From NCBI RefSeq assembly GCF_019127135.1, contig NZ_JAHOEA010000079.1, positions 1-11,796 on the forward strand: a stretch of 11,796 nucleotides of DNA, written 5' to 3'. The position numbers and the translations under genes are program-made. Under the pieces are notes generated by a model that saw only the letters and a list, made by a program, of their open reading frames with translations, searched no databases and was not told the DNA's origin. This document shows, piece by piece, positions 3,983-11,796 of this stretch; the first letter of the stretch is position 1; every line of letters starts with the position of its first letter. The DNA is from Segatella copri (GTDB lineage: Bacteria > Bacteroidota > Bacteroidia > Bacteroidales > Bacteroidaceae).

Positions 3983-6900
3983 ATGAAAAGAAAGTATTTT
4001 AGCGCGCTGCTTATGGGTGCATTGACAATTGCCTCGGTAAGCACATTTACTTCTTGTAAAGACTACGATGATGACATTAGTAATCTGCAACAGCAGATTG
4101 ATACTAATGCAAAGGCAATCGAAACCATTCAGAACTTGATTAAGGGTGGTGGTGTTATTACTGGGACAGAATCCTCTAGTGATGGTGTTGTTGTAACACT
4201 CAGTAATGGAAAATCATTCAATATTAAGAATGGTGTAAATGGTAAGGATGGCGCTCCTGGTACTGCATGGACTATCGGTGACGATGGTTACTGGTATAAG
4301 GATGGTACAAAGACAGACAACTTGGCTCGCGGTCCTCAGGGCGAAAAGGGCGATCAGGGTGAAACTGGTCCTGCAGGTCCTGCTGGAGCTCCAGGTGCTG
4401 ATGCAAGTGCTACTTCTTACACTTACTATGTTCCTAATGCCGAAACAGGTTACTTTGACATCTACAAGGATGGCAAGAAGGTAGAACAGAGTGAAATTAA
4501 GTTTGTATCTGAGGTTCCAAATTCTATTACCGCTTCTTTGGATGATAATAATTTGATCCTCACAGGTGTTAAGGGTATTTCTGGTGAAAAGGTCGTTATT
4601 TCACTTACTGGTGATTTGACAGGCTTGGTATTCATTCCAAATCTCTACTTAGATGGTATCGAGACTTTGACTTATGATTACTTGCATGGTGAGTACTTGG
4701 TACATAAAACACGACTTGGGGGTAAAAGCCGCTTAACAATTGATGATGGCGTAACTCATAAGGATGTTACTGGCCTTGATAACTATTTGCCAGACAGATT
4801 GGAAAATGATCCAGCTTATGTGCCAACAACATTGTACAACTATGGTCCTGCTTGGGGTGTTAAGTATCACATGAATCCATCAAATGCTGATATGGCATAC
4901 GAGGATATTGCGGGCTTCAATCTTCTTGAGCCAACAATATTGAATTATCATACTCGTGCTACAGCTTCAGCACTTGGAGATATTACTTCTCCAAAGACGA
5001 ACGATGCAGGTAAGGCTCTCTTCAATACTTCTAATGGTATTGTAACTGCAGGATTGAAGATTCAGCATCCTGAAAAGTTGAACGGATTCCCAACTATCAA
5101 TGATAAGAATGTAGCCAATACCGTTGCTTTGCAGGCTAAGACTGATGCAAGCACAGTAGCTGAAGGCAAGGTTACTTCTGATTATGCTTTGATTCAGCCA
5201 CAGAAGGCTTACCTCGAGGCTTTGTACTGGAGATTGAAACCTCATTATGCTGGATTAGGTCTGCCTAATACCCGTATGGGTGACGAAAAGGGTATTCCTA
5301 CTGCTAATACATTCGGTACAACTGCTGCTGATGCTGTTGCTCAGGTTCACGTTTATGATTCACCTCAGGAGGCTTTGGCAGATCCAGCAGGTGCTGCTCT
5401 CGAACTTTACTATAACAGTGCAGAGGGTATTGATATCGCAAGCTACCTCGGACTCCACATGTTGGTAGAGGATGTTAAGCAGTTTACTCCTGGTACTTCT
5501 ACTAAACTTGGTGTTAACTTGAAGGAGATGTCACTAGAAGAAGGTAAGGATTGGGGCTTGACCTATCAGTTTAATCTCGTAGAATACGAGGTAGATGGCA
5601 ATGCTACAATTGATAGCCGTTATGCTAAGTGGGTTAACAAAGACGCTGGTGTAAAGAGTTCTGAGGATGGTATCCTCCGTGCTTATAATGTTGATGCAAG
5701 CGGTAATCCAACTTCAGAATCTGCTACTTCTATCGATCGTGAACCATTGGTTCAGGTACTTGTTAAACGTGGTAACGAGGTGGTATTGGATGGTTACATC
5801 TTGATTCACATTACTCGTCAGAACCCAGAGGTTGCTCCTAATAAGACAATAGACTTGTTTGCAAAGGATGCTAAGTTCGATCTCTGCAATGGTATTGATG
5901 ATTTGAAGACTACATGGTCTCAGTTCTCTGCAATAGTATTGACAGAGGGTCTTGAGAATATGACAAAGAAGGACTTCGATGAGCAGTATACTATTGATTC
6001 TAAGGGTAATTTCGGTATGGATGCTGCTGGTAATACTACATTGGATCTGAAGATGTTCAAGACAGCTCCTGAGAAGGGCGGTACATACACAGCTGCTGAT
6101 GATCTTGGTCATATCGAGTACTTCGGTAATACTGAGGGTACAACTAACCATACGTTCAAGTGGCATTTGTCTGCTGAAGATCTTGAGAAGTTGACTCATG
6201 ATCAGGTTAATCCTGTTACTGTAACTCGCTATGTACGTTACGTAGGTAATGCAAAGGCTAAGTATCCTTACATCTATGTTAAGTTGACTTACACCTTGTC
6301 ACGTATCAATAAGAACCAGACATTCGGTGAGTTGATTCCTGAGTACTGGAAGGGACTTGATGGTTCTGTAAATGGTAAGGAAGCTGTTATCTTCGATGTT
6401 AAGGAGCCTACAAATGGTGGCGATATCCTTGGTATTAGCCGCAAGGTTACTTCTACTTTGAAGGGTAATGTTGCTAAGTTAGTAGGTCCTCACAAGTATT
6501 ACTTCGTTCCTGAGCCTGTTGTAGTTGGTGGTTATACTATTACTCCACAGCGCGGTGCTTCTGATACCAAGTGGAACAAGTTGTTCTGCAAGTATATCCC
6601 TACAGATTCTCATGTATTCAGCAAGGCTAAGTTGCAGGAAACTCTTGAAAGTTGTGCTATTAACTACGCAGAAGGTGCATTCACGAATGTTGATCTCTAT
6701 GCAGTAAAGGGTACTTCTTATGTTAAAATTGCTACATTGGATCCTACTACTAGTGAGATTACATTGAATAAGAATGAAACAACAAAGGCTGTATTGAATG
6801 CGATTGGTTATGAGCCTGCGAATGCTAATATCCAGAAGGAGCTTCGCTCTTGGGTAGGTGTTGTAACTGAGAATACTTGTGGTGTAGCTGAGTTTGTTAA

Positions 6901-7504
6901 GGATGGTATCTTCCTGACATCTTGGGAGCGTCCAATCAACTTGATTGATGTTGCTACAGAGCCACGTATCGATGCTAACACCAATGGTAACGTTATCTAC
7001 GCTCTTGATCTCTTCAAGTTGTACGATTGGCGTGGTTGGAATACTGCTACAGTTTCTGAGGCAGGTTGTGTAGCTAACCAGAGTAATATGTGGGGTGACC
7101 ACCTCTGGTTCTGGGGTTACTACAATGTGAAGTCTATCACTATCGATACTACACCTGCTAAGGTTAAGACAACTCTTGGCGGTGGTAGCTGGACTACAAT
7201 GGATCAGATTAGTAACCAGGTTGAACTCAAGTGCGGTAATAGAAGTGGTGTCGCTACAGATTCTAAGACTAAGGGTAAGGTAACTTACACCAACAATTTG
7301 ACTTCTTACAACTCTGCAAGTCAGAATGCAGCTTTGACAACCTTCATGGAGGCTAATAAGGCTAAGTTCGGTACAATCTGGTACTACAACAATGGTGGTA
7401 ACGTAGAGACCTTCAAGGTAAAAGTTCCTATCACTATCGCTTACGAGTGGGGTGAGTTTACTACTGAGGTTGAGTTCACAATCAACGGTACAATCGGTGA
7501 TTAA
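3983..7504 (+). CDS. Large surface lipoprotein with coiled coil and short collagen-like stretch; target of the switch
   Basis: A 1173-residue lipoprotein. The signal peptide MKRKYFSALLMGALTIASVS leads to a lipobox ending TFTSC; Cys25 is followed by KDYDDD, an acidic run like the known Bacteroidota lipoprotein surface-export signals, so an outer-surface position is likely. Residues 30-54 look like a short coiled coil (ISNLQQQIDTNAKAIETIQ). Residues 84-95 and 117-140 are Gly-X-Y triplets, eight in a row in the second stretch (GPQGEKGDQGETGPAG...). This N-terminal layout resembles the DUF4988 type annotated in many Bacteroidota as 'PL29 family lyase N-terminal domain'. No lyase catalytic domain is recognised in the rest, which is beta-rich and unassigned. 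The start is ATG 3983; the in-frame TTG at 3947 lies inside the inverted repeat and would spoil the signal peptide. Codon use is strongly biased (GGT, GCT, AAG), pointing to high expression. It appears ON in this orientation. Confidence 0.88.
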   Translation: MKRKYFSALLMGALTIASVSTFTSCKDYDDDISNLQQQIDTNAKAIETIQNLIKGGGVITGTESSSDGVVVTLSNGKSFNIKNGVNGKDGAPGTAWTIGDDGYWYKDGTKTDNLARGPQGEKGDQGETGPAGPAGAPGADASATSYTYYVPNAETGYFDIYKDGKKVEQSEIKFVSEVPNSITASLDDNNLILTGVKGISGEKVVISLTGDLTGLVFIPNLYLDGIETLTYDYLHGEYLVHKTRLGGKSRLTIDDGVTHKDVTGLDNYLPDRLENDPAYVPTTLYNYGPAWGVKYHMNPSNADMAYEDIAGFNLLEPTILNYHTRATASALGDITSPKTNDAGKALFNTSNGIVTAGLKIQHPEKLNGFPTINDKNVANTVALQAKTDASTVAEGKVTSDYALIQPQKAYLEALYWRLKPHYAGLGLPNTRMGDEKGIPTANTFGTTAADAVAQVHVYDSPQEALADPAGAALELYYNSAEGIDIASYLGLHMLVEDVKQFTPGTSTKLGVNLKEMSLEEGKDWGLTYQFNLVEYEVDGNATIDSRYAKWVNKDAGVKSSEDGILRAYNVDASGNPTSESATSIDREPLVQVLVKRGNEVVLDGYILIHITRQNPEVAPNKTIDLFAKDAKFDLCNGIDDLKTTWSQFSAIVLTEGLENMTKKDFDEQYTIDSKGNFGMDAAGNTTLDLKMFKTAPEKGGTYTAADDLGHIEYFGNTEGTTNHTFKWHLSAEDLEKLTHDQVNPVTVTRYVRYVGNAKAKYPYIYVKLTYTLSRINKNQTFGELIPEYWKGLDGSVNGKEAVIFDVKEPTNGGDILGISRKVTSTLKGNVAKLVGPHKYYFVPEPVVVGGYTITPQRGASDTKWNKLFCKYIPTDSHVFSKAKLQETLESCAINYAEGAFTNVDLYAVKGTSYVKIATLDPTTSEITLNKNETTKAVLNAIGYEPANANIQKELRSWVGVVTENTCGVAEFVKDGIFLTSWERPINLIDVATEPRIDANTNGNVIYALDLFKLYDWRGWNTATVSEAGCVANQSNMWGDHLWFWGYYNVKSITIDTTPAKVKTTLGGGSWTTMDQISNQVELKCGNRSGVATDSKTKGKVTYTNNLTSYNSASQNAALTTFMEANKAKFGTIWYYNNGGNVETFKVKVPITIAYEWGEFTTEVEFTINGTIGD

Positions 7505-7545
7505 GACATTTATTGAAAAGAAAATTAATAATTAAGCTCTAATTA

Positions 7546-7585
7546 GAGGGTGTGCCTAAAAGAGCGGCGCACCCTCTTTTTATTT
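7546..7585 (+). terminator. Rho-independent terminator of the lipoprotein gene
   Basis: GAGGGTGTGC (7546-7555) pairs with GCGCACCCTC (7567-7576), ten pairs including one G-U, with an 11-base loop, then TTTTTATTT. It lies 42 bases after the stop and 16 bases before the next ATG. The next gene has no visible promoter of its own, so some read-through is likely. Confidence 0.85.
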
Positions 7586-7600
7586 AAAAATGTGACGGGT

Positions 7601-8101
7601 ATGAAAAAAACTATATTATATTCTCTCTTGGCTATATTGGTCTTCTCATTATGCTCATGCGGTGAGAAAAAGAAAAGTCGCGAACAGCAGGTTGAAGAAT
7701 TCAGAAGCGAATTGACTGAAGAAGATACGGCTGCTATGTTGAAACTTTGTGATGATGCCATGGCGCAACTCAAGGCAAAGGATTATAACGCAGTGCTTGC
7801 CAATTTGCATGAATATACCGATTCTACGCAAGAAGTGAAACCTCTCACAGAAGAAACAAGACAAAGATATCTTAACAAGTTTAAGATGTTCCCTGTATTG
7901 GATTATACACGCGTATATTACTCATTCCAGTTGCAAGGCTGCAATGATGTGAAATATGATGTTACCTTTGCAACGGCAAAACAGGCTGGAACCGCTGAAC
8001 CGGCAAAGACAGCTTATATGTTCAATCCGGTGAAAGTAGACGGCACTTGGAAACTGTGTGTAAAGACGGCTACTGACGAAATAGATATGAACATGCGCTA
8101 A
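7601..8101 (+). CDS. Small lipoprotein of unknown function
   Basis: A 166-residue protein with a lipoprotein signal peptide (MKKTILYSLLAILVFSLCSC). Cys20 in L-C-S-C is the probable lipidated residue (Cys18 is an alternative), followed by a charged GEKKKSREQQ linker. Residues about 30-95 are predicted helical (EEDTAAMLKLCDDAMAQLKAKDYNAV). The C-terminal half (VYYSFQLQG, YDVTFATAKQ, MFNPVKVDGTWKLCV) looks like a small beta-sheet fold similar to NTF2-like or DUF4878-type lipoproteins; that resemblance is tentative. The start at 7601 puts the signal peptide at the very N terminus. The upstream in-frame ATG at 7550 lies in the terminator stem and is rejected. It sits 23 bases before the next gene and probably shares its transcript. 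Confidence 0.75.
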   Translation: MKKTILYSLLAILVFSLCSCGEKKKSREQQVEEFRSELTEEDTAAMLKLCDDAMAQLKAKDYNAVLANLHEYTDSTQEVKPLTEETRQRYLNKFKMFPVLDYTRVYYSFQLQGCNDVKYDVTFATAKQAGTAEPAKTAYMFNPVKVDGTWKLCVKTATDEIDMNMR

Positions 8102-8124
8102 TAAAACATATAAACTTACCTATT

Positions 8125-10821
8125 ATGAAGAAATCATTGTTTGTCATATTACTAGCTTGTGTGTCTGCACCCGGTTGGGCTCAGATACAGCGCACTGCTG
8201 TATTTGATTTCAGTCAGCCACTCAGCCTTACTCCTTCCATAACTCCACCTGAAGGTAATAGTAATGAGGTTCCCGTTACTGATGATGTTTTCTCTAATGG
8301 CGACATTACTATTGATTTTGAGTGGGGTAATCAGGGATTGGGTACAGCCATCGTTAACTTTACTAATATCTATACTCATGATATCTCCTATTATCTCAAA
8401 GTCAGTCAGCAGGCTTTGATGAAAGTGCATGCACCTGGTATCGGACGTCTTGACAGAGTATCTTTCTCCGAAGGTAGTACTGTAGGTGATCTTCGAGTGA
8501 CAGACGATGAATTAGGAAGTCAGGAAGATGGATACAAGACATGGATTAATGATAAAAAGCAGAATATCCATGACTTGATTTACAAAAACAGTTTTTCGAA
8601 TGCTCAATTAAAAAAGATTACGGTACTCTATACCATGCCGTCTACCATTTTGACTGCTACTAGTGATTTGGTGAATGGCAGTATTTTAGAGTACTTTGAA
8701 AAAATGCATCTTACATTCGACCGCAACATGCTGGTTAAAGATGCATCCAAAATCACACTCTCTGATGGAACGAGCAGCCAAACGCTTTCTGCTACTGTAA
8801 AAGACAATGTGGTAACCTTATCTGCTGCTAGCCAGATAGCAAAGAATGGTACATATACACTTACGGTTCCTGCAAAGAGTTTTGTTGATAAGGAAGGCTT
8901 TGAGAACAAGGAAATGAAATTCTCTTTTGTCATCAAGGCTCCTTTTAGCCCTGTTTCGATTATCCCTGCAGCGGGCACAGTTGAAACATTACCTCTTATT
9001 ATTACCGTAGACTTCGGAAAAACGGTAGGTTATGTTGATGAGGCTGCCAACGTGAAATTACTGAAAGATGGTAACGACTTCCTGAAAGTAAAGGCTGTCA
9101 AGGCATCTGATACGAAAGTTAATTTTGAAATACAGGGTGCTGCAGGTACTATCTCAAGAAAAGGAACGTATAAACTTGTTGTTCCTGCTGATGTAATTTG
9201 CAATGACAAGAAGGGTAACGCCGAATTGGAACGCTACAATAAGGCTTTTGATGTAGAATATGTAGTTGTCGGTTCTGCGGCTTACCTGAAAGCCCAAGAA
9301 CTGTTGCAAAACAAATCGGTGGGTTATCCTAAGGTCACAAGCGCGGCTTACGTAGCATTGGACAATGTTGTTAAGAATGAAGCATCAACAGATGTAGAAT
9401 TCAAGGCTGCGATTGATGCTTATTACAACGAGACTGATGTTCTTCTTCCTGAAAACCGGAAATGGTACAAGATTGTCAGTGTAAATAAGGATGGTAAATC
9501 ATTGTATCTTGCTGTAAAAGAAAAGCAGGTTCTATTGGTAGACAATATAGATGAAGCTTCTGCTTTTGAGGCGTTAGATAATAATGGAGTCTTCACCTTG
9601 GGTGATGCTGATGACAATATGCTGAATGTCAATGGAGTGACAGCTGATGCAGATTCTGAAGTAAGCAAACTTACACTTGCCAAACTGGATGGCTCTGCTA
9701 TTCAACTCGAATCGGGTGAAGTATTTGATGCAGGCAAGGCATTGGGTACTTTCTCTTTCAAGGGAACTTATCCTTCCGTTACAGGTAGTTCAAGTGTTGT
9801 TTATGCATTGGGTAATCAGGCAGACAAGAAATATCAGACAGAAGCAAATGTTACAACTCCATATTGGCAAAGCAGTCTGACCAGTGCCTTTACTTTCGTA
9901 GAAGTAGAGAAACCGGCAGCAGCTATCAAGACCATAGCGACTGCTTACAAGTTGACACCTGCAATAGTAGGAAGCAATGCAGACCTCCTGACTCTTTCTT
10001 TCGATGAGTTGAGTCATGTAACTGTAATGAGTGATGTTGATGCCTATATTGCAGATGAGAAGGGTAAGCGTGTGAAGAACGTAACCTTTGTTGCTGCAAC
10101 AGAAAAAGACAACCAGTTTACGATTGCATTGACAGGTTTGGCAAAGGGAAACTATCAGTTGGTAATTCCAGAAGGCACCTTCCATTATGAAAAGAATAAT
10201 AAGGAAGTGAAGACGCAGGCCATCAAGGAAGCCTTTACGATAGGAAAGGGTGGCTCTCCTGAAGATCCAAATCTTAAATACGATTATTCTGTATTACAGA
10301 TGTTGCCTGATGTATCAGAACCAGTCAAGGACGTTGCTTTGAATGGATTCATGATAAAAAACATAGGATACTATGATGGCTTGGTAGCTAATCCTGAAAG
10401 AGAAGTGAGACTTGCTGTTTATGACAACAACAAAACGATTCGGACAGGACATTTTGAAAACTATGTAGATCCGGAAGATCCAACAACACCGACATTGTTG
10501 TTAGTTTTTGATACTCCTATTAGAGAAGGTGAATTGAATACCGATCTTTACGCTATAGTTATTTTGAAGGGAACATTCGGAGATACAAACTTTGGAAAGT
10601 TCCTTGAGGACAAAACCACAACTCGAGCGAGTGATTGTCGTGCTAATCCAAGAATGACGATTGCAATCGAAGTAGACAATGATAAGGCTACTGGTATCGA
10701 ACATGTTGTGAATTCTACTGGAAAGAACAATGTAATCTATGATATCCAGGGACGAAAGGTTAAGCAGATGAACCGTTCTGGTATCTACATTGTGAATGGA
10801 AAGAAATTCGTCAAGAAATAA
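8125..10821 (+). CDS. Large secreted protein with Ig-like segments and a possible T9SS-type C-terminal tail
   Basis: An 898-residue protein with a Sec signal peptide cleaved after WAQ (about residue 20). Residues about 172-271 look like a bacterial Ig-like domain of the Big_5/SbsA type (LTFDRNM, GTYTLTVPAKSFVD). A second, similar segment spans about 275-380 (GTYKLVVPADVICN), and a third degenerate one about 602-710 (GNYQLVIPEGTFHY). Residues about 385-430 are helical and FIVAR-like; 447-600 are an unassigned beta-rich region. The last 40 residues (NVIYDIQGRKVKQ, GIYIVNGKKFVKK) resemble the type A C-terminal tails seen in Prevotella, which in type IX secretion species direct outer-membrane export. 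Whether this organism uses that pathway cannot be seen here. No enzyme motif found; an adhesin or binding protein is the likeliest role. Spacing to both neighbours (23 and 18 bases) indicates an operon. Confidence 0.75.
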   Translation: MKKSLFVILLACVSAPGWAQIQRTAVFDFSQPLSLTPSITPPEGNSNEVPVTDDVFSNGDITIDFEWGNQGLGTAIVNFTNIYTHDISYYLKVSQQALMKVHAPGIGRLDRVSFSEGSTVGDLRVTDDELGSQEDGYKTWINDKKQNIHDLIYKNSFSNAQLKKITVLYTMPSTILTATSDLVNGSILEYFEKMHLTFDRNMLVKDASKITLSDGTSSQTLSATVKDNVVTLSAASQIAKNGTYTLTVPAKSFVDKEGFENKEMKFSFVIKAPFSPVSIIPAAGTVETLPLIITVDFGKTVGYVDEAANVKLLKDGNDFLKVKAVKASDTKVNFEIQGAAGTISRKGTYKLVVPADVICNDKKGNAELERYNKAFDVEYVVVGSAAYLKAQELLQNKSVGYPKVTSAAYVALDNVVKNEASTDVEFKAAIDAYYNETDVLLPENRKWYKIVSVNKDGKSLYLAVKEKQVLLVDNIDEASAFEALDNNGVFTLGDADDNMLNVNGVTADADSEVSKLTLAKLDGSAIQLESGEVFDAGKALGTFSFKGTYPSVTGSSSVVYALGNQADKKYQTEANVTTPYWQSSLTSAFTFVEVEKPAAAIKTIATAYKLTPAIVGSNADLLTLSFDELSHVTVMSDVDAYIADEKGKRVKNVTFVAATEKDNQFTIALTGLAKGNYQLVIPEGTFHYEKNNKEVKTQAIKEAFTIGKGGSPEDPNLKYDYSVLQMLPDVSEPVKDVALNGFMIKNIGYYDGLVANPEREVRLAVYDNNKTIRTGHFENYVDPEDPTTPTLLLVFDTPIREGELNTDLYAIVILKGTFGDTNFGKFLEDKTTTRASDCRANPRMTIAIEVDNDKATGIEHVVNSTGKNNVIYDIQGRKVKQMNRSGIYIVNGKKFVKK

Positions 10822-10839
10822 AATTTAAAGTAGAAAGTT

Positions 10840-11796
10840 ATGAAATCAGTTAAGCTGCTCATGGCAACGGCCATGTTAGCCATCGGCTCTACAGCCGCTA
10901 TGGCACAAGCATCCTACACAGATCAGGATGGAAATGAGTATCAGTTTCAGAAGCACTTCTTCTTAGATTTGCAGGGAGGTGCTCAGTATACACTCGGTGA
11001 AGCTAAGTTTGGCGACTTGCTCTCGCCTAACCTCCAGTTGGGCTTGGGCTATCAGTTCTCTCCTGTTTTCGGTATGCGCTTCCAGGTTAATGGATGGCAG
11101 AGCAAGGGCGGCTGGGCTGGATTCCGTGCTAAAGCAGGTGAGGCTCCTTACAATGCTGACTATAAGTTTAAATATGTAGCTCCGGGCGTTGACTTCATGT
11201 TCAACCTATCTAATCTTCTCTGCGGTTGGAACCCTAACCGCGTGGTGAATGTTACTGCATTTGCTGGTGGAGGACTGAACGTGGCATGGGGCAATGATGA
11301 TGTAAACAATCTGGCTGCTACCCTGAAGAGTCTGAATGCATACAATCTGGAATATCTCTGGGATGGAACCAAGGTCCGTCCATATGGAAGAGCCGGTATT
11401 GATGTAGAGCTCAAGGTTAGCAAGGCGGTAAGCATCATGCTCGAAGGAAACGCCAATATCCTGAGCGACAAGTATAACTCTAAGAAGGCTGATAATCCAG
11501 ACTGGTACTTCAATGCCCTGGCAGGTGTACGCATCAACCTGGGCAAGAGCTATACCAAGAAGGAGAAACCGGTAGAGGAACCTGCTCCGGCACCAGCTCC
11601 TAAGCAGGAATATGTTGCTCCTAAACCAGCACCTAAGCCAGCTCCTGTAGAGAAGAAGGTAGAGGAGATTCGCCGTGACATCTTCTTCAACATCAACTCT
11701 TGCAAGATAGCCCCTGCTGAGGACGCTAAGATCCGTGAGGTGGTTGACTTCCTGAACAAGAACACAGAGGCAAAGGTTGTAGTAACCGGCTATGCT
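10840..11796 (+). CDS. OmpA-family outer-membrane protein, cut by the right edge
   Basis: The frame is open from ATG 10840 to the end of the window (319 codons, no stop). A Sec signal peptide (MKSVKLLMATAMLAIGSTAAMAQ) precedes a roughly 215-residue beta-barrel-like domain with alternating aromatic and glycine strands (FFLDLQGGAQYTLG, LQLGLGYQFSPVFGMRFQV, RPYGRAGIDVEL, WYFNALAGVRINLG). A Pro/Ala/Lys-rich hinge (about 240-276: EEPAPAPAPKQ, KPAPKPAPVEKK) leads to the start of an OmpA/MotB peptidoglycan-binding domain (RRDIFFNINSCKI, VVDFLNKNTEAKVVVTGYA). The rest of that domain, about 70-80 residues, should lie beyond the edge. It would tie the outer membrane to the cell wall. It begins 18 bases after the preceding gene, so it is probably co-transcribed. 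Confidence 0.9.
   Translation, partial: MKSVKLLMATAMLAIGSTAAMAQASYTDQDGNEYQFQKHFFLDLQGGAQYTLGEAKFGDLLSPNLQLGLGYQFSPVFGMRFQVNGWQSKGGWAGFRAKAGEAPYNADYKFKYVAPGVDFMFNLSNLLCGWNPNRVVNVTAFAGGGLNVAWGNDDVNNLAATLKSLNAYNLEYLWDGTKVRPYGRAGIDVELKVSKAVSIMLEGNANILSDKYNSKKADNPDWYFNALAGVRINLGKSYTKKEKPVEEPAPAPAPKQEYVAPKPAPKPAPVEKKVEEIRRDIFFNINSCKIAPAEDAKIREVVDFLNKNTEAKVVVTGYA

Noticed and set aside
6479..7102. 207-codon minus-strand frame, and similar frames at 5714-6199 and 4967-5245
   Set aside because: Shadow frames opposite the codon-biased lipoprotein gene, with no start signals and no family resemblance.

Overview
The window looks like a chromosomal stretch of a Bacteroidota species, most like Prevotella/Segatella. 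Four promoters fit the Bacteroidota form (TTG, exactly 20 bases, TAnnTTTG). The genes encode export-signal lipoproteins with an acidic stretch after the cysteine, a surface protein with a Prevotella-style C-terminal tail, and an OmpA-family protein. Start codons have almost no Shine-Dalgarno pairing, as is usual in this phylum. The genus is inferred from these traits, not from a database match.

Left third (53-3968): two long, nearly identical inverted repeats (53-319 and 3746-3968) enclose about 3.4 kb. Inside are a tyrosine site-specific recombinase (904-1950, minus), a two-gene HEPN/MNT module (2654-3318, plus), and two degenerate tandem arrays with a fixed 22-bp period on either side of the recombinase gene (654-895 and 2178-2485). 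There is also a possible short minus-strand transcript (about 3410-3325) and, next to the right repeat, a strong outward promoter (3704-3734). The left repeat has no equivalent outward promoter. This is the layout of a self-contained invertible promoter cassette (phase switch): the internal promoter now faces the gene at 3983, and inversion would face it off the left edge of the window. The repeats form the transcribed 5' leader.

Right two thirds (3983-11796): the gene facing the switch encodes a 1173-residue, probably surface-exposed lipoprotein with a coiled-coil start and a short collagen-like stretch; its codon use suggests high expression. It ends at a good terminator (7546-7585). Next is a tightly spaced set of three genes: a 166-residue lipoprotein, an 898-residue secreted protein with Ig-like segments and a C-terminal tail resembling a type IX secretion signal, and an OmpA-family protein cut by the right edge.

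Overall inference: a surface-antigen ON/OFF switch that carries its own recombinase and a toxin-antitoxin-like pair. The two 22-bp arrays are the part I cannot assign to any known feature class.
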